Of a DNA stretch of 35,455 nt, positions 21,844 to 31,457 are shown piece after piece; position 1 is the stretch's first letter, and each line of letters starts with the position of its first letter. The position numbers and the translations under genes were made by a program. Below the pieces are notes generated by a model. It was given only the letters and a program-made list of their open reading frames with translations. It was not told the DNA's origin and did no database searches. The stretch is from Streptosporangium minutum (lineage in GTDB: Bacteria > Actinomycetota > Actinomycetes > Streptosporangiales > Streptosporangiaceae), in assembly GCF_002149035.1 (NCBI RefSeq), contig NZ_NGFP01000071.1, positions 1 to 35,455 on the forward strand. Direction: 5' to 3'.

Positions 21844-23825
21844 TCGCGGTAGGCGACGGCCTGTGGCTGCTGAGCACGCCGACGTCCGGCTATGCCGTAC
21901 GACTGGTCGGCGACGCGACACCCACCTGTGCGCACTGGGGCCCTGCGCTCACCCTCGACCAGGCACGCGATCTGCCGGCCGGGCGGCCGGAGCTGCCGGT
22001 GGAGGGGGGCGCGTGGTTCGGCGTGGCCGGGCTGCAGATCAGGTACGGCGACGCCGTCCGCGGCGTGGAGTGGCGCCATCTCGGCCATGAGGTGGAGGAC
22101 GACCACCTGGTGCTGCGCATGGCCGACAGGCACTACCCGCTGGAGATCAGCCTGCACTACCGGGTGCGGGGCGAGGCGATCGAACGCTGGACCACCGTGA
22201 CCAACTCCGGCGCCGAGCCGGTCACACTGCTGCGCTGCGACTCGGCGGCGTGGAACCTGCCGCACCGGGACGGCTACCGGCTCAGCCACGTGAGCGGCGA
22301 CTGGGGTCGCGAGTTCCAGCTGCGCCGTACCGACCTGACTACGGCGGAGACCGTGCTGACCAGCCGCCGCGGCCACAGCGGGCACCATGCCAATCCCTGG
22401 CTCATGGTCGACGACGGCCATGCCACCGAGGAGCACGGCGAGGTGTGGAGCGTCGCACTGGCCTGGAGCGGGAGCTGGCGGATCACGGTCGAGCGTGACC
22501 AGCACGACCGGGTCGGCCTCAGCGGGGGTTTCGGGCACGAGGGCCTGACCTGGCGGCTCGGCGCGGGCGAGTCCGTCGACACGCCGGTGTTCGCCGGCGT
22601 GTACTCGCCCGCCGGGTTCGGCGGCGCCAGCCACCGCTGGCACGATTACGCCCGCACGTTCCTGCTCGACGACCGGATCCGGCCCGTGGTCTTCAACTCG
22701 TGGGAGGCGACCGAGTTCGACATCTCCCAGGAGCAGCAGATGGCGCTGGCCGAGCGGGCCGCGGCGCTGGGCGTCGAGCTGTTCGTGATGGACGACGCGT
22801 GGTTCGGCGGGCGCACCAGCGACCGCGCCGGGCTGGGCGACTGGTGGCCCAACCCCGACCGGTTCCCCGAAGGGCTGGCGCCGCTGATCGAGCACGTCAG
22901 GGAGCTGGGCATGGCCTTCGGGCTGTGGGTGGAGCCGGAATCGGTCAATCCGGACAGCGAGCTGTACCGGGCGCATCCCGAGTGGGTGCTGCGCCAGCCC
23001 AACCGGCGCAGCACCGAGGTGCGCAACCAGCTGCTGCTGGACTTCTCCCGCGACGAGGTGGCCGCCTGGGCGCACGGCTGGCTCGACGACCTCGTGCGGC
23101 GGCACGACATCTCCTTCCTGAAGTGGGACATGAACCGGCCCTTCACCGAGGCGGGGGACGAGGTGTGGGTGCCGTTCGTGCGCAACGTCTACGCGGTCAT
23201 CGACCGGCTGCGTGCCGACCATCCGCAGCTGGCCATCGAGGGCTGCGCGAGCGGCGGCGGCCGGGCCGACCTGGGCATGCTGGCCCGCACCGACCAGATC
23301 TGGACCTCCGACAACACCGACGCCGCGCAGCGGATCGCCATCCAGCACGGCTACTCGCAGCTCTACCCGGCGCGCACGATGGGAGCCTGGGCGACCGACA
23401 GCCCCAACGCGATCACCGGGCGGCTCACGCCGCTGCGCTTCCGCTTCCACGTCGCCATGAGCGGCGCCCTGGGAGTCGGCGGCGATCTGCTGCGCTGGAC
23501 GCCGCAGGAGCTGGAGGAGGCGGCGGCGCTGGTGGAGCAGTACAAGCGCATCCGGCCCGTGGTCCACGGGGGACGGCTGGACCGGCTCGGGCCGTGGGCC
23601 GTGCAGTACACGCTCGGAGACGAGGTGGTGGTGTTCGTCTGGCGGCCCACCACACTGGTGGGCGGTGACGCGCCGGTACGGCTGCGCGGCCTGGACCCTG
23701 AGGGGGTCTACCGTGACGAGGACACCGGAGTGCTCCATCACGGGGCGCTCCTCCTGAGCCACGGCCTGCCCAGGCCCCTGCCGTTCGACGCGCTCAGCGA
23801 CCTGAGGAGGCTGAAGCGGTGCTGA
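21840..23825 (+). CDS. GH36 alpha-galactosidase
   Basis: The ATG at 21840 overlaps the GH13 stop (ATGA), giving 661 residues. The N-terminal beta-sandwich (about 1-270) is followed by the barrel with [31 protein letters not shown] and [20 protein letters not shown]. The nucleophile is Asp430 in FLKWDMNRP, next comes [15 protein letters not shown], and the acid/base is Asp491 in WTSDNTDA. The C-terminal sandwich ends LRRLKRC. All GH36 signatures are intact and there is no signal peptide, so it acts in the cytoplasm on imported alpha-galactosides such as melibiose or raffinose-type sugars. A fragment of a related enzyme lies at 18056-18308. Confidence 0.95.
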   Translation: MIAVGDGLWLLSTPTSGYAVRLVGDATPTCAHWGPALTLDQARDLPAGRPELPVEGGAWFGVAGLQIRYGDAVRGVEWRHLGHEVEDDHLVLRMADRHYPLEISLHYRVRGEAIERWTTVTNSGAEPVTLLRCDSAAWNLPHRDGYRLSHVSGDWGREFQLRRTDLTTAETVLTSRRGHSGHHANPWLMVDDGHATEEHGEVWSVALAWSGSWRITVERDQHDRVGLSGGFGHEGLTWRLGAGESVDTPVFAGVYSPAGFGGASHRWHDYARTFLLDDRIRPVVFNSWEATEFDISQEQQMALAERAAALGVELFVMDDAWFGGRTSDRAGLGDWWPNPDRFPEGLAPLIEHVRELGMAFGLWVEPESVNPDSELYRAHPEWVLRQPNRRSTEVRNQLLLDFSRDEVAAWAHGWLDDLVRRHDISFLKWDMNRPFTEAGDEVWVPFVRNVYAVIDRLRADHPQLAIEGCASGGGRADLGMLARTDQIWTSDNTDAAQRIAIQHGYSQLYPARTMGAWATDSPNAITGRLTPLRFRFHVAMSGALGVGGDLLRWTPQELEEAAALVEQYKRIRPVVHGGRLDRLGPWAVQYTLGDEVVVFVWRPTTLVGGDAPVRLRGLDPEGVYRDEDTGVLHHGALLLSHGLPRPLPFDALSDLRRLKRC

Positions 23826-24349
23826 CCCGGTGGGGACAGGTCCTCGATCCCGACGCGGTGCTGCCGGCGCACCCGCGGCCGCAGCTGGTCCGCGACAGTT
23901 GCCTCAACCTCAACGCCCGTCGGGAGCACGCGTTCGCCGATCGCGAGCCGGAGGTCTACAACGTGGACACCGTCCCCGGCACCGTCTGCGAACGCGACTA
24001 CGACCCCGTCACCGGCAGGACAGGCCCGCGACGGGAGGCCCGGCCGGTCCGTGGCTGGTCACCCCCGACGAGATCCCGGACGTCAAGGACCTCGGCATGT
24101 GGCTGGAGGTCAACGGGGTGCGCCGCCAGACCGGCACCGCCAAGACGATGGTCTTCGACCCCGTACGTCATCGTGCACCATCTGAGCCAGTTCATGGTGC
24201 TGGAGCCCGGCGACCTGATCAACACCGGCACCCCGCCTGGCGTGGGCATGGGCTTCACCCCGCCGATCCGGTTGCAGCCCTGTGACGTCATGGAGCTGGG
24301 CACCGAGCGGCTCGGCAGCCGGCGCCGGCATGTCCTGGGCGCCCGGTAG
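23819..24349 (+). pseudogene. Hybrid relic: GH2 N-terminus joined to FAH-family C-terminus
   Basis: The GTG at 23819 overlaps the GH36 stop, and the first 45 residues read [20 protein letters not shown], then [17 protein letters not shown]. This is the start of a GH2-type glycosidase ([37 protein letters not shown]). After about 23960 this stops making sense. From about 24045 the next frame reads [20 protein letters not shown] and [18 protein letters not shown]. At about 24160 it shifts back to the first frame as [20 protein letters not shown] and [11 protein letters not shown], ending at TAG 24349. The latter two pieces are the C-terminal half of a fumarylacetoacetate hydrolase-family protein, with GPWLVTPDE and [11 protein letters not shown] signatures. 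The 176-codon frame stays open, but neither enzyme can be active. Confidence 0.7.
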
Positions 24350-25362
24350 TGCGCGCGCTGGTCGTCACCGGACCGGGCAAGGCCGAGCTCCAGGAGACCG
24401 AACCGCCGGTCGCCGCGCCCGGCGAGGTGATCGTGGACGTCGAGCGGGTGGGTGTGTGCGGCACCGACGTGGAGCTGTTCACCGGCGAGATGAGCTACCT
24501 GCACAGCGGTCGCTCGTGGTACCCCCTCCGCCCCGGCCACGAATGGTGCGGCACGGTCACCGCGGTGGGCGCGGATGTGGACGCCGACTGGCTGGGCCGC
24601 CGCGTCACCGGCGACACCATGCTCGGCTGCGGCCGCTGCCACCGCTGCCGTACCGGCCGCCACCACGTCTGCGCCGATCTGGCCGAGATCGGCATCAGCC
24701 GCGGCCGTCCCGGCGCGCTGGCCGAACAGCTCGCCGTCCCCGCCTCGGCGCTGCAACCGCTGCCGGACACCGTGGACCTCACACTGGGCGCGCTCGTCGA
24801 ACCCGGCGGCAACGCGCTGCGGGCCGTCAAGGGCGCCGGCCTGGCGCCGGGCGGACGCCTGCTGGTGCTGGGAACCGGCACGATCGGCCTGCTGGCGGCG
24901 CTGTTCGCGCGCGCCCGCGGGATCGAGGTCCACCTGCTCGGCCGCGATCCCGAAGGGCTGCGCCTGGCCCGGACGCTCGGCTTCGAGGGCGCCTGGACCA
25001 GGCCGTCACTGCCGGAGCTGGCCTGGGACGCCGTGGTGGACGCCTCCAACGCCGGCGACCTGCCCGCGCTCGCGCTCGACCTGGTCGAACCGGCCGGACG
25101 GGTGGTCTGCATCGGCCTGGCCGGTACACCCTCCACCATCGACACCCGCCATCTGGTGCTCAAGGACGTCACCGCCGTCGGTGTCCTCGGCGGCTCGGCC
25201 GGCCTGGCAGGCGCTGTCGCCGCCTACGCCGACGCGTCCGTGGACGCCCGCCCCCTGGTGGCCGCCACGGTCGGCTTGGCCGAGGGCCTCGAAGTCCTGG
25301 CCGGTCACCGCCCTGCGGGGGCGGGGCAGGGGCCGAAGATCCACATCGATCCACGTCGTTAG
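24349..25362 (+). CDS. Zinc-dependent alcohol/polyol dehydrogenase (MDR family)
   Basis: The GTG at 24349 overlaps the last base of the preceding TAG; 337 residues. Catalytic zinc ligands are Cys37 (GVCGTDVELF) and His64-Glu65 (PGHEW). Structural zinc cysteines are 94, 97, 100 and 108 (CGRCHRCRTGRHHVC). The Rossmann motif is LLVLGTGTIGLLAA. Sequence style (FTGEMSYLHSGRSWYPLRPG) recalls threonine/sorbitol/galactitol-type dehydrogenases and the sugar dehydrogenases paired with FAH-family and lactate-dehydrogenase-type genes in non-phosphorylative sugar catabolism. It is the last intact gene of the sugar operon; its former pathway partners on both sides are fragments. Confidence 0.88.
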   Translation: MRALVVTGPGKAELQETEPPVAAPGEVIVDVERVGVCGTDVELFTGEMSYLHSGRSWYPLRPGHEWCGTVTAVGADVDADWLGRRVTGDTMLGCGRCHRCRTGRHHVCADLAEIGISRGRPGALAEQLAVPASALQPLPDTVDLTLGALVEPGGNALRAVKGAGLAPGGRLLVLGTGTIGLLAALFARARGIEVHLLGRDPEGLRLARTLGFEGAWTRPSLPELAWDAVVDASNAGDLPALALDLVEPAGRVVCIGLAGTPSTIDTRHLVLKDVTAVGVLGGSAGLAGAVAAYADASVDARPLVAATVGLAEGLEVLAGHRPAGAGQGPKIHIDPRR

Positions 25363-25388
25363 AGCCACGAGGAGAGCACCAGCGCGAC

Positions 25389-25676
25389 CCAGCCCCCAGC
25401 GGCACCACCGCCCTGCTGGAGGACGTCGCCGTCCCGGTGGCAGAACTGGCCGACCTGTGCGACGACTTGACCACCCTGTTTGCCCGGTACCACTACGAGC
25501 GCAGCGTCATCTTCGGTCACGCCAAGGACGGCAACCTGCACTTCATGCTCAACGAGCGCTTCCCCGCCGACCCGTACGTCCGGCCCGACCCGTTCCCCGG
25601 TCCACTCACCCCGCATGCCGTCGAAGTCCGGCCCTGCATCATCCGGAGCGAGGCCAGAACACAAGGTTTTCAGTGA
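25389..25676 (+). pseudogene. Fragment of FAD-linked oxidase C-terminal domain (D-lactate dehydrogenase-like)
   Basis: The frame reads TTALLEDVAVPVAELADLCD, DLTTLFARYHYERSVIFGHA and KDGNLHFMLNERF. The FGHxxDGNLHF signature is that of the FAD-oxidase C domain (GlcD/D-lactate dehydrogenase family). Residues before ALLEDVAVP and after NERF are missing. The tail to the TGA at 25676 (PADPYVRPDPFPGPLTPHAV...) has no similarity that I recognise. The full protein would be 500-1000 residues, so this is a scrap. It lies directly after the dehydrogenase gene and was probably once part of the same sugar-acid pathway. Confidence 0.65.
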
Positions 25677-25738
25677 CCTTCTGGATGATCGATTCCAAGG
25701 GATCGTTCAGGCCGGAGGCAGGCGGGTAGCCTACGCGG

Positions 25739-26236
25739 ATGCCCTTGGCACATCTGCGTCGTTCGGTCCGCGCGGTCGTTCTCGACGAAGACGACCGCAT
25801 CCTGCTGTGTCGGTTGGTCATTCCTCAGCCGACCGGGACGATCGTTGTGTGGGCGGCGCCCGGCGGAGGCGTTGAGCGTGACGAAACCATCCTTGCCGCC
25901 CTACGTCGGGAGCTGCACGAGGAGGTGGGACTCGCCATTGACGCCGACCCGCCGCATGTCTGGCACCAAGAGGTCATCGAGCCTGGACACGCGGTGGGCT
26001 ACGACGGAGTGGTCAACGACTACTTCCTCGTCCGCGTCGCGTCGTTCCACCCTCGCGGCGCGATGTCCGATGACGAGCTCGCCGCCGAGCACATCGTCGG
26101 CTTCCGCTGGTGGCGGCCATCGGACATCGCCGACTACTGCGGTCCCGACGTATTCTCACCGCGCGACCTGGCCACGCCGTTAGCGGCGCTGATCGCCGGC
26201 GGGGTTCCGGCCAGACCTGTGCCGCTCGGTCTGTGA
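25739..26236 (+). CDS. NUDIX hydrolase
   Basis: The 165-residue protein starts MPLAHLRRSVRAVVLDEDDR. The NUDIX box is complete: Gly43-x5-Glu49-x7-Arg57-Glu58-x3-Glu61-Glu62-x-Gly64 (GGGVERDETILAALRRELHE followed by EVGL). These enzymes hydrolyse nucleoside diphosphates linked to another group using the box glutamates and Mg2+. The substrate is unknown; the downstream RWWRPSDIADY is typical of broad house-cleaning NUDIX proteins. TAGCCT at 25727-25732 lies 6 bases before the ATG and there is no ribosome site, which suggests leaderless translation. Confidence 0.92.
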   Translation: MPLAHLRRSVRAVVLDEDDRILLCRLVIPQPTGTIVVWAAPGGGVERDETILAALRRELHEEVGLAIDADPPHVWHQEVIEPGHAVGYDGVVNDYFLVRVASFHPRGAMSDDELAAEHIVGFRWWRPSDIADYCGPDVFSPRDLATPLAALIAGGVPARPVPLGL

Positions 26237-26713
26237 GCCTGGCGCGCGACCTCGTTCAACGTCCGGACACAGCCCTGCCACCCGGGGGGGATTCGCGGAC
26301 CGCCCGCGCGCATGGCGGGAGGGAGTCCGATGCCGGTTCCAATCCGGCCGAGAGCAGCACGCATACCGGAGGTGCGGGGCCCGGACGTGCGGGCACACGG
26401 CCCGGGACTCCACCCGGAACAGCAGGTCGGTCTGCGGTTTCCGGTGGGCGGCGTCTGCGGTTACCTCTTCAAGGGGGTGTTCTCGGTGGTGAGCAGCGCG
26501 CCGGTCTCGCGCTGCTCGTAGCGCGGCTCGGGCACGGCCGGTACGGCTCCAGCCACCGCCGCCCCGCCGCCCCGGTGTCGTGGACCGAGCATGCGGCGGC
26601 AGTGGGCGTGCAGCGGCTGGACGGGTTCGGTGAGATCTTTCCCCATGAGCGACGATTCCGCTTCATCGCCGCAGTCCTACCGGGTGACCCTTCGACGGAG
26701 AGGAATCCCGACC
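26237..26713. other. Intergenic region holding a sigma-factor relic
   Basis: Apart from the minus-strand relic at 26461-26646, nothing recognisable is seen here. The first 220 bases lack coding pattern in all frames. Confidence 0.4.
26461..26646 (-). pseudogene. Internally deleted ECF sigma factor (SigJ/SigX5-like)
   Basis: One minus-strand frame from 26646 reads LTEPVQPLHAHCRRMLG, the start of sigma region 2 (LTEPxRxELxxHCYRMLGSxxDAED). The next frame continues SVHDT and, after a gap, RRWLEPYRP. The first frame then resumes at VPEPRYEQRETGALLTTENT and stops at 26461. In the large TIGR02960-type ECF sigma factors these elements occur in this order: RMLGSVHDxxD, then WLEPYPD, then PEARYEQREAVELAF. 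The intervening region 2 helices and all of region 4 are missing, and at least two frame changes are needed. The match of three ordered motifs makes chance unlikely. Confidence 0.5.
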
Positions 26714-27319
26714 GTGACCCGACCGCGTGACATCTGGCCGCTCATCCACGCCGAGCGCGCCGCCCTGGCCGACGACCTGGCCGAGCTGACGGACGAGCAG
26801 TGGACCACGCCGTCCCTGTGTGAGGGGTTGTCAGTGCGCGAGGTGCTGGCCCACATCACCGTGGCGGCCGGCATCGGACCGATGAACTGGCTGGCCGGGG
26901 TGATCCGCGCCCGCTTCGACTTCGACCGCCAGGTGGCCGAGCGTCTGGCCACGCGTCTGGGCGCCACCCCGCAGGAGACGCTCGCCGCCTTCCGCGCCGT
27001 TGTCGCCAGCAGGACCAAGCCGCCGCTACCGGTGGTGGCGATGCTGGGCGAGGCGATCGTCCACGGCGAGGACATCAGGCGCCCGCTGGGCATCCGCCGT
27101 GCCTATCCGATTGAGACGCTGACCCTTCTGGCCGAGTACTACTCCCACTCGAACCTGATGCTCGACTCCAAGCAGCACGTGCAGGGGGTACGACTGATCG
27201 CGACCGACGGGCCGTTCCGGTACGGCACGGGCCCCGAGGTCACCGGCACCACGCTGGCCCTGACGATGGCGATGACCGGCAGGAAGGGATACTGGGAGGA
27301 GCTCACGAGGACCGGGTGA
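26714..27319 (+). CDS. Maleylpyruvate isomerase family mycothiol-dependent enzyme
   Basis: The GTG at 26714 (TRPRDIWPLIHAERAALADD) follows GGAGAGGA and gives 201 residues, the size of TIGR03083/DinB-like proteins. The N-terminal four-helix bundle has LAELTDEQWTTPSLCEGLSV followed by REVLAHITVAAG, with the metal/thiol-site His in the LAHI segment. A second His lies in AIVHGEDIRRPLG, which matches the conserved H..D..R of the family. These proteins use mycothiol as a cofactor, for example for isomerisation or S-transfer, and are confined mainly to Actinobacteria. An alternative ATG at 26645 has no ribosome site. The substrate is unknown. Confidence 0.88.
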   Translation: MTRPRDIWPLIHAERAALADDLAELTDEQWTTPSLCEGLSVREVLAHITVAAGIGPMNWLAGVIRARFDFDRQVAERLATRLGATPQETLAAFRAVVASRTKPPLPVVAMLGEAIVHGEDIRRPLGIRRAYPIETLTLLAEYYSHSNLMLDSKQHVQGVRLIATDGPFRYGTGPEVTGTTLALTMAMTGRKGYWEELTRTG

Positions 27320-27541
27320 CGAGCCGCCAGGGGGCCGGTAGTGATCGCCGAAAATCCAACGGATATGTCTTCCACCGGCTCAGCTGATCTTTGATCCGCG
27401 AGTTCGTTGATCATGTGAATGTATCGGATGACCGCGGTGCGCCCAGGTCATGCGATATGCGAAAGGCTGTGCGCTCGCAGCTCCACCGGCCACTCAGGCG
27501 TCTCGATCAAGGCCCCACCCTTTCGGGCCACGACCGCGCGC

Positions 27542-29181
<1,640 letters not shown>

Positions 29182-29197
29182 TCTGCGGCACGACCCG

Positions 29198-29217
29198 GTT
29201 CTTGCCGCAAGCCCCCC
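29198..29217 (-). promoter_or_regulatory. Rifamycin-associated element (RAE) upstream of rox
   Basis: On the minus strand the DNA reads GGGGGGCTTGCGGCAAGAAC, containing the dyad CTTGC-G-GCAAG preceded by a G run. This is the core of the RAE described upstream of actinomycete rifamycin-inactivation genes (recalled consensus GGGGCTTGCGGCAAG). It lies about 225-240 bases before the rox ATG, and an additional dyad half TGCGGCA is present at 29184-29190. Confidence 0.85.
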
Positions 29218-29489
29218 GGTGCGCTATAGGTTGAGAGTGGAAAGGAGTGGGTGCTCTCCTTACCCCTTGTCGTCCGCTGTGGGCGGACGACCTCCTCTCG
29301 AAGCGGTGCCGTCCACCACCGCCGCCCGCCGGTGATCGGGCGCCACGTCCTCCAGCGGGGCCGTCCCCGCCGGGTCGGGGAACCCGTCCTCCTTCAACGA
29401 TGTCGTCGCAGCCCATGGGCGGTGCGGAAGACCGGCGGGGAGACAACCGAGAACGCCCGTCCAGGGCCACCGGAGACCAGCCCTTCCAT
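29218..29489. other. Region between RAE and the MarR-like relic, no recognised gene
   Basis: No gene is recognised. A minus-strand stretch from about 29418 to 29260 has coding-like codon use (TTSLKEDGFPDPAGTAPLED...) but no family that I know and no start signal. Confidence 0.3.
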
Positions 29490-29757
29490 CGTGCTGCTCA
29501 CGCCGGCGCACCGGATCGAGTCCGAGCTCGGTGCCGCCCTCGCGCCGCTCGGGCTGACGGTCAGCAGGCTCGGCCTGCTCGGGACCGTTGCCGCAGGCGG
29601 CCTGCCCGCCCTGCACATCTATCCGCGTCAACGTGACGCCCTCGCCGACCCCGACGACGGCAAGCGGCTACGCACCCTGAGCATGCTCGCCGGGATCTAC
29701 AACCTGCTGTGGGCGATCGTCGTGGTCCTCATCGTCCGCCCTGGGAGCCGCCCGTGA
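29490..29757 (+). pseudogene. Hybrid relic: MarR N-terminus joined to membrane-protein C-terminus
   Basis: The frame from about 29490 reads LLTPAHRIESELGAALAPLG followed by LTVSRLGLLGTVAA, the first helices of a MarR regulator (LL..A.RI..ELxxALAPLGLTxxRLxLLxxVA). It then changes without a break into LHIYPRQRDALADPDDGKRL and RTLSMLAGIYNLLWAIVVVL, the tail of a small integral membrane protein with its last helix, ending at TGA 29757. The helix-turn-helix of MarR and the first part of the membrane protein are missing, so a deletion probably fused two genes. The 89-codon frame is open, so a short membrane-anchored peptide could still be made. Confidence 0.4.
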
Positions 29758-30016
29758 CCGGTGGGTGGTGTTCTCCGGTGCCGCCACCACGTCCTCGGCC
29801 CGATCCAGCGTGATCAGCGGCGGCCGGCCCGGACGCTCCTCGTCCCGCAGACCCCGCGGCCGTTCGGCCGAGCACCCGCGCCGCCGCCCTCGGCCTCCAC
29901 CCCCTGCCCGACCCCGGGCTCAGACGCCGACCAGCCGCATCCACTGGTTTTTCGGCGATTACCGCCGGGCCCCATACCACTGCCGCCGACAGGGAGTGAC
30001 TGGTATAGGTGGAACC

Positions 30017-30670
30017 ATGATCTTCTTGAGGCAGACGGTCCGAGTCGCCGTACTCACTCTTTTGGTCATCCCGATCACCGCTATCCCGCAGGCGGCAGCC
30101 GACTCGCGCAAGCGGCCACAGGCCGACGCCGGGGCGCCTGCCCGTCATATGCTGGCCCAGCTGAAGGTCGCCAGGCCGTTGTCGATCCGCGGTTACAGCC
30201 ACCGGCGGTTCCAGCCCCGATGGGCGCACCACAAGGGCAGGTGTGACGCGCGAGAGGTGGTCCTGGTCCGTGACGGGCGGCGTGTACGCAGGAATGCGGC
30301 CTGCCACCCGGTCAAGGGCGTCTGGTACAGCCCCTACGACGGCAAGTGGCTGAAGAGTGAGAAGCAGGTCGACGTCGACCACGTCGTGCCGCTGGCGTAC
30401 GCCTGGCGCTCCGGCGCGGGCAGATGGAGCCAGGCGCGGCGGCGCGCCTTCGCCAACGACCTCACCCGCCCCGAGCTGATAGCGGTCAGCCACTCCGTCA
30501 ACATCGCCAAGGGCGGCCAAGGGCCGCAGAGCTGGCGTCCGCCGCGCCGCGGCTACTGGTGCCGCTATGCGACCTCATGGATCACCGTGAAGCATCATTA
30601 CCGGCTCACCGTGACCCGCAAGGAGAAGGTGGCCTTGCTCAACATGCTCCGCACCTGCCGGGGACGATGA
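30017..30670 (+). CDS. Secreted HNH-family nuclease (DUF1524-like)
   Basis: The ATG at 30017 follows AGGTGG at 4 bases; 217 residues. The N-terminus is a Sec signal (FLRQTVRVAVLTLLVIPITA, cleavage near QAAA-DS at 28-29). The mature protein has the DUF1524-type HNH core: VDVDHVVPLAYAWRSGA with Asp121-His122, then RRAFANDLTRPELIAVSHSV and Asn162-x2-Lys165 with GPQSWRPP. Cysteines 76, 96, 182 and one in the last residues (RTCRGR) could form two disulfides. Actinomycetes export several such enzymes. Their likely role is degradation of extracellular DNA or attack on competitors; there is no immunity gene nearby. Confidence 0.88.
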   Translation: MIFLRQTVRVAVLTLLVIPITAIPQAAADSRKRPQADAGAPARHMLAQLKVARPLSIRGYSHRRFQPRWAHHKGRCDAREVVLVRDGRRVRRNAACHPVKGVWYSPYDGKWLKSEKQVDVDHVVPLAYAWRSGAGRWSQARRRAFANDLTRPELIAVSHSVNIAKGGQGPQSWRPPRRGYWCRYATSWITVKHHYRLTVTRKEKVALLNMLRTCRGR

Positions 30671-30693
30671 TTCACCCGCCGGCCGGGACCTCC

Positions 30694-30731
30694 CCGGGAC
30701 AACGGCGTCCACGAGGATCCCGCTGTCCCGG
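30694..30731. terminator. Possible bidirectional hairpin between nuclease and tetR
   Basis: CCGGGACA (30694-30701) and TGTCCCGG (30724-30731) form a perfect 8-bp stem with a 22-base loop, between the convergent nuclease and tetR genes. Confidence 0.4.
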
Positions 30732-30833
30732 CTCGCTCGCCACGGGCATGTCACGATCTCCGCGGCAGAGCCGTTTCCGATTGCCGTCAGCCCAGATCAC
30801 GCCGGCCGCCCATGGGGAGGAGATCCTGTCCGT

Positions 30834-31457
30834 TCACCGTCCGGTCCTGTCCTGCGGTGGACATTCGCCGCGGACCGATTGCCAGATGCGTTCGGGCAGC
30901 AGGCGCGCCGCGATCGTCAGGTCGACGTCGGGTGCTCCGGCGAGCCAGCGGCGGGAGGTCTCCGCCACGGGGCCGATCACCAGCATCTCGGTGAGAGGGT
31001 CGGGCAGGGCGACGACCTGCCCGGCCTCCACGTAGGGACGGAGCCAGTCGGCGATCCAGCGCATCCTGGACGCCTTCGCCTCCGCGATGCGCTCCGCGTG
31101 GGCCGGCAGGAAGCCGGCGTAGGACGAGGCATGGATGAAGCAGGCCGCCGGCCGGTTGTCCTGAGCGAACCGCAAATACGCTTCCACCAGGGCCCGTACG
31201 CCGGTACGGGCCGTCCTGGAGCGCTTGAGCGCGGCGATGAGCGCGTCGAGCAGTTCGGACATGCAACGGCTGTAGAGGGCCGCGGCGAGCCCGTCGACGC
31301 TGCCGAAGTGGTGGTAGAGGCTGCCGCTGCTGACGCCGGTCTCGGCGATCAGCGCGGTCATGGTCAGCCCACCGGGCCCCTGTGCCGCGTAGAGGTCGAG
31401 CGCCGCCGCCAGGACCCTGTCGGCGGTCGCCTCACCTCGCTGCTGCTTAGGTGACAT
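30834..31457 (-). CDS. TetR-family regulator
   Basis: The 207-residue protein begins MSPKQQRGEATADRVLAAAL. Its HTH domain reads LTMTALIAETGVSSGSLYHH followed by FGSVDGLAAALY. The C-terminal domain has LVEAYLRFAQDNRPAACFIH and AERIAEAKASRMRWIADWLR. Its start overlaps the end of the upstream SDR gene by 11 bases, so the two are one operon and translation is likely coupled. The regulator therefore probably controls its own operon from the promoter before the SDR gene, where TAGAGA-type dyads are seen. The ligand is unknown. Confidence 0.88.
   Translation of the reverse strand: MSPKQQRGEATADRVLAAALDLYAAQGPGGLTMTALIAETGVSSGSLYHHFGSVDGLAAALYSRCMSELLDALIAALKRSRTARTGVRALVEAYLRFAQDNRPAACFIHASSYAGFLPAHAERIAEAKASRMRWIADWLRPYVEAGQVVALPDPLTEMLVIGPVAETSRRWLAGAPDVDLTIAARLLPERIWQSVRGECPPQDRTGR

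Noticed and set aside
21360-23762. Minus-strand frame of 800 codons under the GH13/GH36 genes
   Set aside because: It is antisense to two genes with complete catalytic motifs and has no recognisable domain.
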